From: Microplitis mediator
Taxonomy: Eukaryota > Arthropoda > Insecta > Hymenoptera > Braconidae
Length of the DNA: 64,000 bases
Reading direction: 5' to 3'
Assembly: GCF_029852145.1 (NCBI RefSeq)
Contig: NC_079974.1
Coordinates: forward strand, 6,432,348 to 6,496,347
Numbering within the stretch: the first letter of the stretch is position 1; each line of letters starts with the position of its first letter. Both the position numbers and the translations under genes were made by a program. The notes under the pieces are model-generated. The model was given only the letters and a program-made list of their open reading frames with translations. It had not been told where the DNA came from and made no database searches. Below are positions 23,001-35,685 of the stretch, one piece after another.

Positions 23001-23806
23001 AGCGAAGATAATTGTTGAACACATTAATTACTATTTTTAATAGCACTGAATGCATAACTAATTTATTTATTGAGTTTTAATAATAATGATCACTTAATTG
23101 AATTGAATTGAATGAGCTCATAATAAATTACACTGATTTTAATTTATTTGTTGAACACGTGGTAGCATGATAGCAGAGACTACCGAGCGAAAAATAACGT
23201 TTAATTTCAGTTAGAAATTGAGCATACTGATAATTAAAATAAATAATAAAACTGAGTCTTTTATTTTGATGAGCACTTGAATTACTTAAAAAATAGTAGT
23301 TAAGCATTTGTACAATTTTCCGTCGAAATAACCTCCTCAGGAACAGGTTGTAGATCACTGGAATGCTTGATGGTGTTATTATTTATTTTCTAAGCTCCGG
23401 TGATCGCAATTATAAAAATAATTCTATTTTTATATAGAGTTACGAACTCTTAATGTAGTTAATTAATTACTTGTAAGTATTTACTCGAGATGAGTGCAAA
23501 TTTAATTGATTATATGAAAAACGTGGTTTCACTCGAAATTATATGAACGCAAGAATAATGGCATCGGTCTTCTCGACACGAGGCAGGAAATTCATACGCG
23601 CATGCGTCGCACTGCGCAAGTCAAGTTTTAATTGCTAGACGATAGGCCCCAGTAGGTGCTGCCTCTATTTGCTGGAAGTGCAACTACATTCAAATTTGAA
23701 TGTAGTTGTGATTACGCAACAGCTACTGAAGCTAAAGTTAGTAAAATAAATTATTTTCTTTTAAACAGAGTATTACAATAATTTCAAGCAATTAATAAAT
23801 TTTAGT
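20091..23806 (-). other. Leader (5' untranslated region) of the minus element
   Basis: No frame of note. It aligns in opposite orientation with the plus element leader: the CACCACGTGG-like block near 20290 with 42100, 20600-21545 with 38360-38420 and 41100-41830, and 22040-22300 with 35470-35690 plus 37848 onward. This copy shows the leader without the nested TG..TA element and the R2-like element, so it marks those insertion points. Confidence 0.75.
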
Positions 23807-24324
23807 ATGCAATTTAATATGCATATATAAATATCAAGGTCAAAAGGTCGTCTGGTCCCTACGAACCGGGTAATACAGGGTCAATTACCAAATAATTAGC
23901 AACAATGCTAAAAAGGACACGGGCCCATTTAATTTAAATGGGTAACGGACGATTGATGCATCCCTCCTATAGGGGGTGGACCTTAACTTCGTTTCACTGG
24001 CGCCCAACGTGGGGCCCAAATGGCCTTATCAAATTCATAAAATTTATTTATTATTAAATTGAAAATTTAATTAGCTATATTCGCATAACTTCTTTAAATA
24101 AAATATTCAACTCAATAGCCACACCTAAATTCTTAGAATTACAATAGCCCGGACTCACTCTTACACGCAGCGCCGAAATACTTTAAATACTCACTTATTT
24201 CAAATAATATAAAATAATATTTAAAAATCTATAAATCCTTTAAGACCACCTGGCCAACCATTATTGATAACATTTTCTTCCAGCAACAATTACCTATATA
24301 AATTCAATTATTCCGCAAGCTTAT
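23807..24324 (+). repeat. Inverted fragment: LTR 3' end, primer site and leader start
   Basis: About 190 bp of LTR end (to TTCGTTTCA at 23996), the primer site at 23998-24015 and about 310 bp of leader lie on the plus strand inside the minus element. A complete copy of the same LTR-primer-leader junction is present in minus orientation at 29386-29544. This is therefore an extra inverted copy and not a simple inversion. Confidence 0.8.
23998..24015 (+). promoter_or_regulatory. Primer binding site, tRNA-Lys type, in the inverted fragment
   Basis: TGGCGCCCAACGTGGGGC is complementary to the 3' end of a Lys tRNA. It lies one base after the LTR end and matches the site at 34535 exactly. Confidence 0.85.
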
Positions 24325-24667
24325 AGTCTAGTCAACAAGTTCAAAAAGACGAAAAATAGAGATAAAGCTCTTAAAAATATGAGCGATAGCTCATTCGATT
24401 CGGAATGACGTCTAAAAAAATGTATCTCAAGGGTTTATTAGCACATAAAAAATTGCGATTGTTATTAACAAATTAAGAGAAAAAAAAACAAGTCATTTGG
24501 TTTTTTGTTAATAACTTAAAAACTATAAACATTTCTGAAATTTTGAAAAAAGATCCTTAAAGAGGAGGAAATTTCCAATTAAAAAGTCCCAACTCCCCGA
24601 ACTCTACTATTGTTTTCTTTTATATATAATTTTTTGTTGCTTTTACATAAAGTCATGATTTGAACAA
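24325..24667 (+). repeat. Repeat flank of an inserted element, also found at 56495
   Basis: From TCTAGTCAACAAGTT onward the sequence leaves the retroelement leader and resembles 56500-56780: AAAAATATGAGCGATAGCTC against AAAAATATGATTGATGGCTA, a CGGAATGACGTCTA block, and AACTCCCCGAACT. It is the non-coding 5' flank of the element carrying the FEN1-like frame. Confidence 0.55.
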
Positions 24668-27600
24668 ACATTTGAGGATTATTACGTATACATTTGCAAA
24701 CATTATCCTTCAAATGCTACAATTATTTTCGATGGATATAACACGGATAATTTAGGCATCAAGTCTTATGAACGCTACAGAAGAGTACGTAATAAAACTT
24801 CACCAGAACTCAAATTTACGGATAATATGCCAATTCCACGAAATACAGACTTTTTCTTATTCAACTTGAAAAATAAATCAAGATTTGTTGAGTATTTAAT
24901 AAACTACTTACAACAAAAACTAAGTCTTACGATTTTCCAAGCAAAAGAAAATGCTGATGTGTTGATAGTCCGTAAGGCATTTGATTTAGTTGAAGACTCC
25001 GATAAAAAAGTCATTGTTGTAGGCACTGATGTCGATTCAGCTGCTTTAATGATAGATTTAACTCCAGTCGACAAATATGTAGCATTGTGGAAGCCGAAAA
25101 TTAAGAAAACACCGGACGTGATTTACGAAGCTGACAAAAATGCCAATTTAAAGAAAATGCTGTTATTTGCTCATGCATTTACCGGCTGTCATACAGTAAG
25201 CTCCATTTTCAAAAAAGGCAAACACGACTTATTAGACTTAATTAAGAAGGATTAAACTTTAAGAGTGAATGTTGAAAAATTTTATGAAAGTAAATCGAGT
25301 GTTGACTCCATAAAAGAAGCTGGCGAGCAAATTATGTTGAGATTGTTTGGAGCTGCAAATAATTCAATTAATTGTTATGTCCCCGTGAAAATTTTATGTA
25401 ATTTATTGTGTTTATATTTTGATTTTTAGAAATCTATAGATTTCTTGGAATAACTTGTTTCGGGGGATTCACGGGGAAACATGGATGTGAAATTTTATAA
25501 TAATAGATTTTATTTCGTGGTTTTAAAGTTTATTCAATCACACATTTAATCATTAAACACCAAATGAAAATTAACAAATTTAAAATTCTTTAAATCCATA
25601 AGAAATTGCTATTCAAATTTATATTTCAGTTATTTAATATAACTTGTTCACGAATTATATCTAAATATTCTAAATTAACAAATTAATATTATTTGGATTA
25701 CTATTTTATTTTAAATTCCAAATTCTTATTTAAATTCGTATTTGTGTTAATATTTTGACAGTTTAAATTGTTGTTTAAGTAAATATTTAAACTATTATTG
25801 AAAACATTAGTGTTTGACGGATTAAATTATTATTTAGATTATTATTTTAATTATTATTGTCTTAGAATTCACAAATTAAATTGTTGTTTGAGTAAATATT
25901 TAAATTATTATCGAAAACATTAGTGTTAGAAATTGTTATTTGAATTCATTATATTTCGTAAAGTACTAATATTCACAATTGAAAATTTATTTGAATTAAT
26001 ATTCAAATTATTGTTGAAAAACACAAATTAAATTAATATTGAAATCAATATTCGAATTATTATAGTTTCATAGTTCACAAATTAAAATCAAATTCGTAAA
26101 ATAACACTTTTGTAATGTAGTTAAAGTTCACAAATTAAAACTAATTATTTAAATTTAACAAGATTCATAATAAAATTTATTTGAAAATCACTTTCATTAC
26201 ATAAAGTGATAAAAATAAATTATTTAAGTATATTTTATGATTAAACTTGAATGAAAACTATTTGAAAATCACTTTCATTGAATAAAGTGATTCAAATAGA
26301 ATGTTTAAATAATATTTCTATTTAAATAAAATATATATATATTGTTTAATGTCTCACAGTAACAAAAAAACATTATTTGGAAATACTCATCATTCGATTA
26401 GAAATTCCCATTTGTTATCCGTCGGAACTTGGATAAAAGAGAACATACGTTCAAACGCAAATTTCACAATTATGTTTTAAATCACAGAATTTTATTAGAT
26501 TTCTGCGGAAATATTTTTAGTTTGTTATTTTAATTGCCCATAAATTTCACTTCACAAACAAATAAAAATCACTGCACCCTTTAATTTTAACGCAGGGGAT
26601 GAATTTAATTTTTAATAGGTAACCGAAATTATTGGAATCCTTGAAATTGTGTGAAATCTTTGTGATTAAAATTGAAATCCCTGAATAAATGCTTCAAGTT
26701 GAAATTGAAATCCTTGAATGAAATTGAATGAAAGACCAAATGAAATATCCTTGAAAATTGATGAATGATTAATTTGAAATATCCTTGAAAATGGAATGAA
26801 TGATCAAATTTGAAATATCCTTGAAATTGAATAAATGATAATCCTTGATTGGACGCAAAGCGGGATCACACCCGTAAATAATACTTTATAAAAAAACTTC
26901 AAAACGGGGTCACACCCGACGAGAACGGGATTACACCCGACGGTAACCGATTTACATCGTGGACTGATGAATTTTTTTCTGACTCACTCTCATTAGCGGA
27001 TGCAGTAACTTTTATTTTACTTTGTAATTTTAGATGGTCTACCATGGTAGGGGCTATGAGAAAAGACGCAGAAACACTCTCCCATAGTTATTGTTTATTC
27101 ATCAAAAATTTTACCGATGATCCAGGTTTTCTCTGAATCTTTATTTATTTAAATAAATCTGATATACCATATCAGCAATTTTTATTTGTTTAAATAAAAT
27201 AAAAAGTACTGCCATCGGCAGTTTAATTTATTGCATTAATAAATAATAAAATTATAGATATTTTCCAAAATGCATAGGTCAAAATTTGTAAAACTGAAAT
27301 TATTATTAAATTTGATGTTCCGATAAATTTACTATTAAATTTGGGGGTATTACAGCCCTCTGAACGATCTTTTCTTGATTTTTGATATTAGGATAGCAGC
27401 AGGAGTAAGTTGGTCGTTTACTCTTGCTGTGGGCGTTTTCATTAAGTAAATCTGGGCTTCGCTCTATTGTTTTGCTCCGCCCGGTACTCAGGTTACAGCA
27501 CGGTATTCGCGCCCACTCATATGTAATTTCTCTATCTATTCGTATGCTCTCTTTCGTACAAGATGGTGTACTTATTTATTCTTATGAATATTTATTTATT

Positions 27601-28233
27601 TGCTATAACTTTAATTATTTAACGTTTAAATGTATAAATCGTATATTGGTCAATAATTTGTATACAATTAATTCAATTTGGAATATATATTTAAACATTA
27701 TTTAGTTTAAAATATATATTTCATTCCATTTAAAATATATAAATCATTTTCCCCTTATTTAAATGCTCATTCGGTTTATATTTATCCGATTTTAACATAT
27801 ATATATTATCCTAATTGTGTATATTTATTTTTATCCATATATATATATGTGTACCCACATATATATACATGCGTAAGGGATGAAGGATGCCGGGTTCGTA
27901 ACATAATGAGTGTAGGATTGATCGCTTCTCAAACAATGTCACTAAGTCCAAAACAGTAAATTTGGCAACTTTACCACCAACAGCATCCGCACCCATCAAC
28001 ATTCATTAAGGGTTTATTATCAAGTGCAGACATGGCTTGGTAATTCCTCAAATCCAGAAAATTGGGGATGGCAAAGGACTGAAACTCTGTTTTTACCTGT
28101 AAGGACTACAGAACCTTTGGCACCTCAATCATTATTAAAACTTATCAATTGCAGTTGCACAACTTCCAATTGCCAGAAGACTTGCAGTTGTAGAAAAATA
28201 GGTATGAAGTGCACAAGATCAAAAGTTCGATAA
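24668..28233 (+). pseudogene. FEN1/PIN-like nuclease-fold gene with Cys-rich tail, split by a solo LTR
   Basis: The first part (24668-25255, then a decayed piece to 25372) reads TIIFDGYNTDN, NKSRFVEYLI, AKENADVLIVRKAF, VIVVGTDVDSAALMI and LLFAHAFTGCHTVSS. The second part (27908-28233) reads VNLATLPPTASAP, WLGNSSNPENWGWQ, then a Cys-rich end INCSCTTSNCQKTCSCRKIG. I recall this order from a repeat-associated insect and cnidarian protein family whose first half resembles FEN1/XPG nucleases (VFDG, ADxLIV, D-x-D, GCD). That link is inference. The family Asp in FTGCD is His here, which would remove a metal ligand. The gene is broken by a stop at 25253-25255, by the LTR at 25373-27903 and by a frameshift near 28013. 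It lies within an insertion in the retroelement leader, so I favour a mobile-element origin over a host gene. Confidence 0.65.
25373..27903. mobile_element. Solo LTR with target duplication TAAT, 2.53 kb
   Basis: Begins TGTTATGTCCCCG and ends GGTTCGTAACA (TG..CA; terminal TGTTAYG inverted). TAAT occurs at 25369-25372 and 27904-27907. Removing it rejoins the two halves of the FEN1-like gene. Around 26630-26850 are degenerate repeats of GAAATATCCTTGAAA, and at 26860-26950 three copies of GGGRTYACACCCG. No significant frame. The strand of the parent element is unknown. Confidence 0.82.
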
Positions 28234-29385
28234 TTATTAATAAAACAAGTATACAATTTTAACTATATGAGATACAGATATGATGTAAAGGTTCATTGGT
28301 AGATATTTTATCACTAAATAAAATTTTTTTGAGGTTCAAAGCTGTAATGTCATTATTTGACAAGTTAAAAGTCATAAAAGATACGAAAAAGTAAAAAAAA
28401 ATCTCAAATTTTTATAAACAAATGCATATAATGGCTGATAATCAATAGTTAGAAACTTGGTCATTTGCTTATTTAAAAGATGAATTAATCCTTCATAAAA
28501 ACCACTTGAATGTTCATTATCGTATCTCTCATAGTTTATAAGTTATATCAATTTGTTAGTTGACAAATCAAGAGGGCGATTCAACTTCGGTCTCGTATAA
28601 TATTTAAAAGTGTTCTAAAAAATAGAAAAAAATTCTTTTTATTATTGTCATACATATGTCTGTTTTTGTTTTTTTCTTTGCTCAACAAAAAAAATATAAG
28701 AGTTTATGGGATTTGTTTATAACAAATTGTTAAGTTAACAAACGATGAAATTATTTATAAAAAATTTTTTTTTTTTGTTAACTTATAAAGAAACACCAAT
28801 TATGATTTTTAAAGAAAAAATAATTTCTTAACTAATTATTTAAACAATCGAAATGTAATAAAACAATTATAAACAATTGAAAAAGTTATTTAAAAAAACA
28901 TTTTTGTTTTAAAAATAATTACTTTGCCAAGACAATAAAATGGTAAAAAAAAATTTTTTTTAAATATCAAACTTGTCTATTTGTTTATAAAAAATATCTT
29001 AACAAATAATGTTAAAAATTTTTTTCGACCATAATTTAATGCTGTTGTTAGATGCGAAAACAGCAATAACATAAAATTTGTCGAAAAAAAATGTTTTAAC
29101 AATATTTTTTGGATTTTTCATTTTTCGTTAACTTTAAAAAATTATTATAAACAAAATAATAAACTTTAATAAATTTTTATGGCATGATCTTGTTAAGTAT
29201 ATATATAAGAAGGGCTCCACGAAGCCAAAAATGTATAGGTGTATTATTTAAACTTTTATGTCGTTATTTATAAGAACGGAGATTAGAAAAAAATTGGTTA
29301 GTTAACAAAAGTACAACTTTTTGAAAAATTGACTAAATAACTTTTTTCCAATGGGTATTTATTCTTTTGAGTATCTAGATGATAC
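28234..29385. other. AT-rich sequence beyond the FEN1-like gene
   Basis: Very AT-rich, with T and A homopolymers and motifs such as TTAACAAA on both strands, similar in texture to 57100-58110. No gene is seen. It ends where the retroelement leader resumes near 29386 (CTAAGAATTTAGGTGTGGCT). Confidence 0.5.
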
Positions 29386-29524
29386 CATAATTTATTTAAA
29401 TTCTAAGAATTTAGGTGTGGCTATTGAGTTAAATATTTTATTTAAAGAAGTTATGCAAATATAGCTAATTAAATCTTTAATTTCATAATAAAAAAAATTG
29501 TATAAATTTGATGAGGCCATTTGG

Positions 29525-29542
29525 GCCCCACGTTGGGCGGCA
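29525..29542 (-). promoter_or_regulatory. Primer binding site, tRNA-Lys type, of the minus element
   Basis: On the minus strand TGCCGCCCAACGTGGGGC, one base from the LTR end. It differs from the two other copies in the window by one base (TGGCGCC in those). It sets the orientation of the element. Confidence 0.8.
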
Positions 29543-29543
29543 C

Positions 29544-32500
29544 TGAAACGAAGTTGAGGTCCACCCCCTATAGGAGGGATGTATCAATCGTCCGTTACCC
29601 ATTTAAATTAAATGGGCCCGTGTCCTTTTTAGCATTTTTGCAAATTATTTGGTAATTGACCCTGTATTACCCGGTTCGTAGGGACCAGACGACCGTTTGA
29701 CCTTGATATTTATATATGCTCTTAAACTACATATAAAAGATCGGGATTCGTGGGGCCAAATTATATACAGATGGTATATAATAAATATAGACTTTAATTA
29801 TTTGCATGATAAGCCACATGAGTATGATTTAATAATAGAATATGCACTAGGAGTTGGATAAGCCATAATAATAGTAATATTATACTTACCTGAGAGTTGT
29901 TGATTCACTAGTGCAGATAAAGATGAAATTACAAATTAAGACAATTGTGAGTCTAGTATCACAGTTGTCGGAAATAACTACAAGCAGGTATTGTAGGTGA
30001 ATGTCGCGGCAGGTACGTCGCAGCAAGTATGCATCTCTACGAGCAGGTATCGTAGGAAGAGGATACAGCCGGTATGCACCTTGTCACGTAACCATTCAAA
30101 TTAATTTATAATTAATTAGTATTAAGAATTTAAAATAGTATTTAAGTTCAAATTTGAATGGTTACGCGGGCATTTCGTTATAACGCCGGTGCTGAGACAG
30201 CGTTTGCTCGAGCATGCGCGCGGCGTGAATGAGAACACGTGTGTGCCAAAATTGCAATTTATAATTCAAAAATCATTACATTTAGTATTTATTATTTATA
30301 TTGAAATATTTATTGTTTGCGTTATCGGGGGGACAAAATGTGTGGTCACATTATGTCCCAATCATTGTTTTTATTTTATTTAGTTCAAATTTCATATCCA
30401 GGTACTGAGGAGATGAGAAATAGCGATCGTAGAGGAGGGGAAAAATCGATATTCTCTCCTGCAATATCGATGTGGAATATGCGGTTTAAATAATTATTAT
30501 TCAATTAAATATATATTTTGAAATTATGATTTTGACATAAATGAATACTAGACAAATGTATTTATTTAATATGTATCATTCAGGTCCGGGAAAAATGTTT
30601 TATAATATATTTATTTGATCCAAAATAGGCCCAGGGCTAGATAACAATAATAATAATAATTAAGGGCGATTGTTGCGCCACGTTGGTGGCCAACAAGTGG
30701 CCGGCCCGAAAAGTATTCAGAAAGGTACGGATAATCAAAGAGAGCAGACGCTGTTGTTATCGTAGTAAAGTTATAAATATACGTCGCTATTACGTTTATC
30801 CTGTTGTTTTTCAGTGATCAATAGTTAATTAATTAAATATTAATAAATTCACCGGGTGATCGGTTCGAGTGTATTCTTGTCGAGATCGAGTATTGAAGCG
30901 GTATCGAGTAAGTATTTTTGTATTCTCCTCCTATGCATTGCTACTGATAACCTCCCCAGGAATTGTTGGTATTCGCGACGCAGATTCACGTGTGTGTATC
31001 ACACACCCGTGAATAATTTGGTTATGTTCAGACGAGTAGTCTGCCGGTTGATTGCTTTGTATTGAAGCGAAATCTTACGTAGGATTGATGTGGTGGCCTT
31101 GAGAAAGGCTGATTTGGTCTTGAGAAAGACCGTTGGTTTGAATTTACGTTAGCTGCAGTGAAGAAGTCCTGAGAAGAACTCGGATGAGAAGCTCTCTTAC
31201 TTGACCCGGAGGTCGAGTTGGCTAGCGCTGAGAAGTACTAGTCAACTTGCTGGAGAGTTCTGAAAATAACTAATTGGTTTTGAGATGGAGCTGGAGACTA
31301 AACAAGCTTGCGCACTTGAGTAGTTTGTAATAATCTGGATCGCAATAGCCTTGCACGCTATCAGTTGAGGTATTCTTGCCAGTCAGACTGCTCAAGAATT
31401 AACGCGCTGCTGCTCTAATTGTCCCTTCTTTTATACCCGAGAGCCGGGTTCGAGAAAGTTCTCCGTGGAGTGGGAGGCTTCGGTATCTGCGCTCCAATCA
31501 GAAGTCTCGGAGTCGAGGAGAAAGGAAAACCTTAAGAGTTGACCAATGAGACGTCGGGTAGTGAGGTGGGAGAAAGACTCGGATCTGAGGTCCGCGCGAA
31601 GTTAATGTCGTAGGATGCTTCTCCATGGTCCACGTAAAGTTGATGACTTACTTCCGAACAGGTTAATGTTGTAAATTGTTGTCCCCTGAATGATACATAT
31701 AAAAATATAAAAGGGATTGTGTAAAATAATTATATTTTGTTTAAATTTTAATCTAGAATTTAGAAATTGCGCGCTTACAGCAGTTTGCTGTATAGATATA
31801 TACACCTATACATATATCTACACTTATAGCTATAGAGATACGCCGGCTTAGGAGAAAATTCCTGAGTCGACGACGTAATAGTTCAGGGGAAAAATTCCTG
31901 AACAATAATAATAATTATACACAGAATTATTATCAATTATTTATTATCAATAATTATTATTACTATTATTATTTAGATAATTACCCGATATATTATTATT
32001 TACTTTGCTTTTCTGTGTATAATTTTTAGTTATTATTTACTCCAGCGGTCAAGTAATTTATATTATATTTTTGACTATAAATAATTATTGAAAGAGTGAT
32101 AATAATTTATTTAAAAGAATTTATGTTATAATTTTGGAAATTTAGGTGAATGAGAGTGGGGGTAAACCGTATCTTTCTCCCCCTATAAATTGTAAAGGGG
32201 CAATTTGGATAAATATTGTGATTATTTATATTTTATTAATTGATTTTGATGAATTATGTGTTTTGTTTTAGGCAAATTATTAAGACATATTGATTATTAT
32301 TATTGATTTAAATATTGGATTTGAATTTGGGATTTTTTTTGCATTATATAGATTCTACCCCCAGGGGTTAATTAAAGATTATAATTTATATTTTTATAAT
32401 TAACCTATTGTATCAAAGATTCATTTGGTATTTATATAAATAATTTAATCCAACAATTTTCGAGGGAATACTCAGTATTTATTTTTCCTGGGTCTTTTCC

Positions 32501-33142
32501 TACTGTATTTCATTTGCTTTATTATTTTCTATGTATTTAATTGTATTTATTTTCTGATTATTTATTTTTTTGATTTCGATCGATTTTTATCCGTTTCGAA
32601 CCAGCTGCTCTCTCGGATCAATCCTCGCAAATTCCCCCCCCCCCCCTCCCCCCCTGATAAACTATTTTGTCTGTTTTATATAAACAGTCTGGCACCTACG
32701 TGCACTAACCCAGCCTGAGGAGCTGGTCCAGGCACACCCTTATTTTATTGTTTGTAATTTAATAACATTATTATTTTATTTAAAAATTTAAAAAAACTAA
32801 TTGAGGTCATTTTTATCATCATCTTATTCTTCCGGACTTTGAAATTAAAATTTTTTTTGTTATACACGTCGGTGACCGCATACGGTACTGGGGTTGTTCG
32901 CGTCTCCGTCGCGAATTTTAAAGCAGTATTCGTTATAACCTCTACGGGGTTTCCGTCTTCTAGGCAGGTACTATAGGCTAGGATAAGATGTAATCAGGTT
33001 TACACTTGGATAATCATATAATTTAATAATAATAATAATTAACATATAATTTAGCAAGTAATCACGGCAACATACGATAACGTATCTCGGGTGACAGTCT
33101 ATTATCTTGGTATGATAATGCAGTGTCATAAGCCTCGTAACA
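29544..33142 (-). repeat. 5' LTR of the minus element, split by a nested element
   Basis: Ends CAACTTCGTTTCA at 29544 and starts TGTTACGAGGCTTATGACAC at 33142 in minus orientation. Removal of 30082-32937 and one ACCT leaves about 740 bp that align with the other LTRs of this family. Confidence 0.82.
30082..32937 (+). mobile_element. Nested TG..TA element with target duplication ACCT, 2.86 kb
   Basis: Starts TGTCACGTAACCATTC and ends CAGTATTCGTTATA. ACCT flanks it at 30078-30081 and 32938-32941; the intact LTR at 17340 shows CACCTCTACGGGG. It is homologous along most of its length to 35686-37843 and carries about 0.7 kb more (roughly 31040-31680). No long frame. A run of C lies at 32633-32656. 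It may be a very long solo LTR with an atypical TA end, or a non-autonomous element of another kind. Confidence 0.78.
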
Positions 33143-34533
<1,391 letters not shown>

Positions 34534-34534
34534 G

Positions 34535-34552
34535 TGGCGCCCAACGTGGGGC
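34535..34552 (+). promoter_or_regulatory. Primer binding site, tRNA-Lys type
   Basis: TGGCGCCCAACGTGGGGC, one base after the LTR. It is complementary to the acceptor and T-arm end of a Lys tRNA. Confidence 0.88.
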
Positions 34553-35685
34553 CTACATGGCCCAAAAGGTTACAGGAAAAATTATTAACTGCATTCAAAA
34601 CCCTTATTTATGAAAATTATTAAAATTTAAAATCTAAAATCATTTAAAATTAAAATCATCATTCCCACGTTGGCTTCAATTCAACTCACGTTTTAGTGAT
34701 GCCTAACGTGAGGCCCCAATGGCCTAAAAGATTACAGTAGAATCATTAATTGTTAAAATATAAATTTAATTGACTTGCACTATCATTAAAATATAAAATT
34801 AAATTCATTAGCTTCACTTCAATCCTTATACAATAACGCCCATAAGGCTTTATTCATGTCCAAAACTTAAAAATCTAAAATCAGTAAAATCACCTGGCCA
34901 ACCAGTGTTAATCATAATTTATTCCTTCATAAATTACCTGTATAAATTACGCTTTTACGCAAGCTTCACTTACACCATAAAACATTATTAATTACCTGAA
35001 TTCATTATCGTACTCTGTTTAAAAGAAAGTAATTTATTTGATAAATTTAGCATTAACAGTAATTCTCTCTATTCAATTATAATATTAAAATCATCTAATA
35101 ATAAAAATTAAAATCGTTATAATTTTTAATCAGCTCCTTCTGAGCCATATTTAAACTACAATAAAATTATAAATATTATCAAAATTCTATGTAAAAATGT
35201 ATGACATCATCCAAAATAAATTTCAAAAATGAGACGCTTTCAAAAATACAGTCCTTGGAACTCTCGGCGTCACATTCCAATTTTTCACGTGATCTGACTT
35301 GCGGTATCACGCGCGAAATATTATTTCCACTCAAAAACCTGGAAAACTCAATACTCAATAGCTACCGGATTTTACTACTTTGATGATAATCCTATTACAT
35401 ATTTTTTAATAATTATTTAATAATTTTGAGTATCAGTAAAAGATTATTTAATTAAATGGTTTGAACTCGTCTGTTTACGGCTTCACCGCTTCAGACTATA
35501 ATCCTGAAAATTGCTACGTCGTTTAAACATTGTATAAATAAATATTGTTTATATAGCTTCACTATAAAACGTCCCTAGAGTGTTCAATAAAAAAGTTATT
35601 GCTAACCTTGTGGCTTCACCACATAAATAAAATGCTATTAAATTAATTATCATTTATTTAAATAAATAATAGAGTATTAAAACCG

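Larger units (their letters stand above)
14793..33142 (-). mobile_element. Large composite minus-strand LTR element with nested insertions
   Basis: A 3' LTR (14793-17804), an internal region, a Lys-type primer site (29525-29542) and a 5' LTR (29544-33142) lie in one orientation between TA tracts. Stripped of nested insertions the LTRs are about 0.7-1.1 kb. The internal part carries ORF3, a shortened protease-integrase-tail frame, the last codons of gag and a leader of several kilobases. A central block (23807-29385) is foreign or rearranged. The reverse transcriptase, RNase H and integrase core are absent. It is homologous to the plus-strand element at 33277-47656 along leader, gag end, integrase tail and ORF3. 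Assignment to Ty3/Gypsy rests on the primer, 4 bp-type target and integrase tail. Confidence 0.8.

Noticed and set aside
27424..27705. 93-codon frame in the solo LTR at 25373-27903
   Set aside because: AT-rich, no motif, and inside an LTR without coding function.
23807..29544. Simple inversion within the minus element
   Set aside because: Both orientations of the LTR-primer-leader junction are present, so duplication or a second copy is needed.
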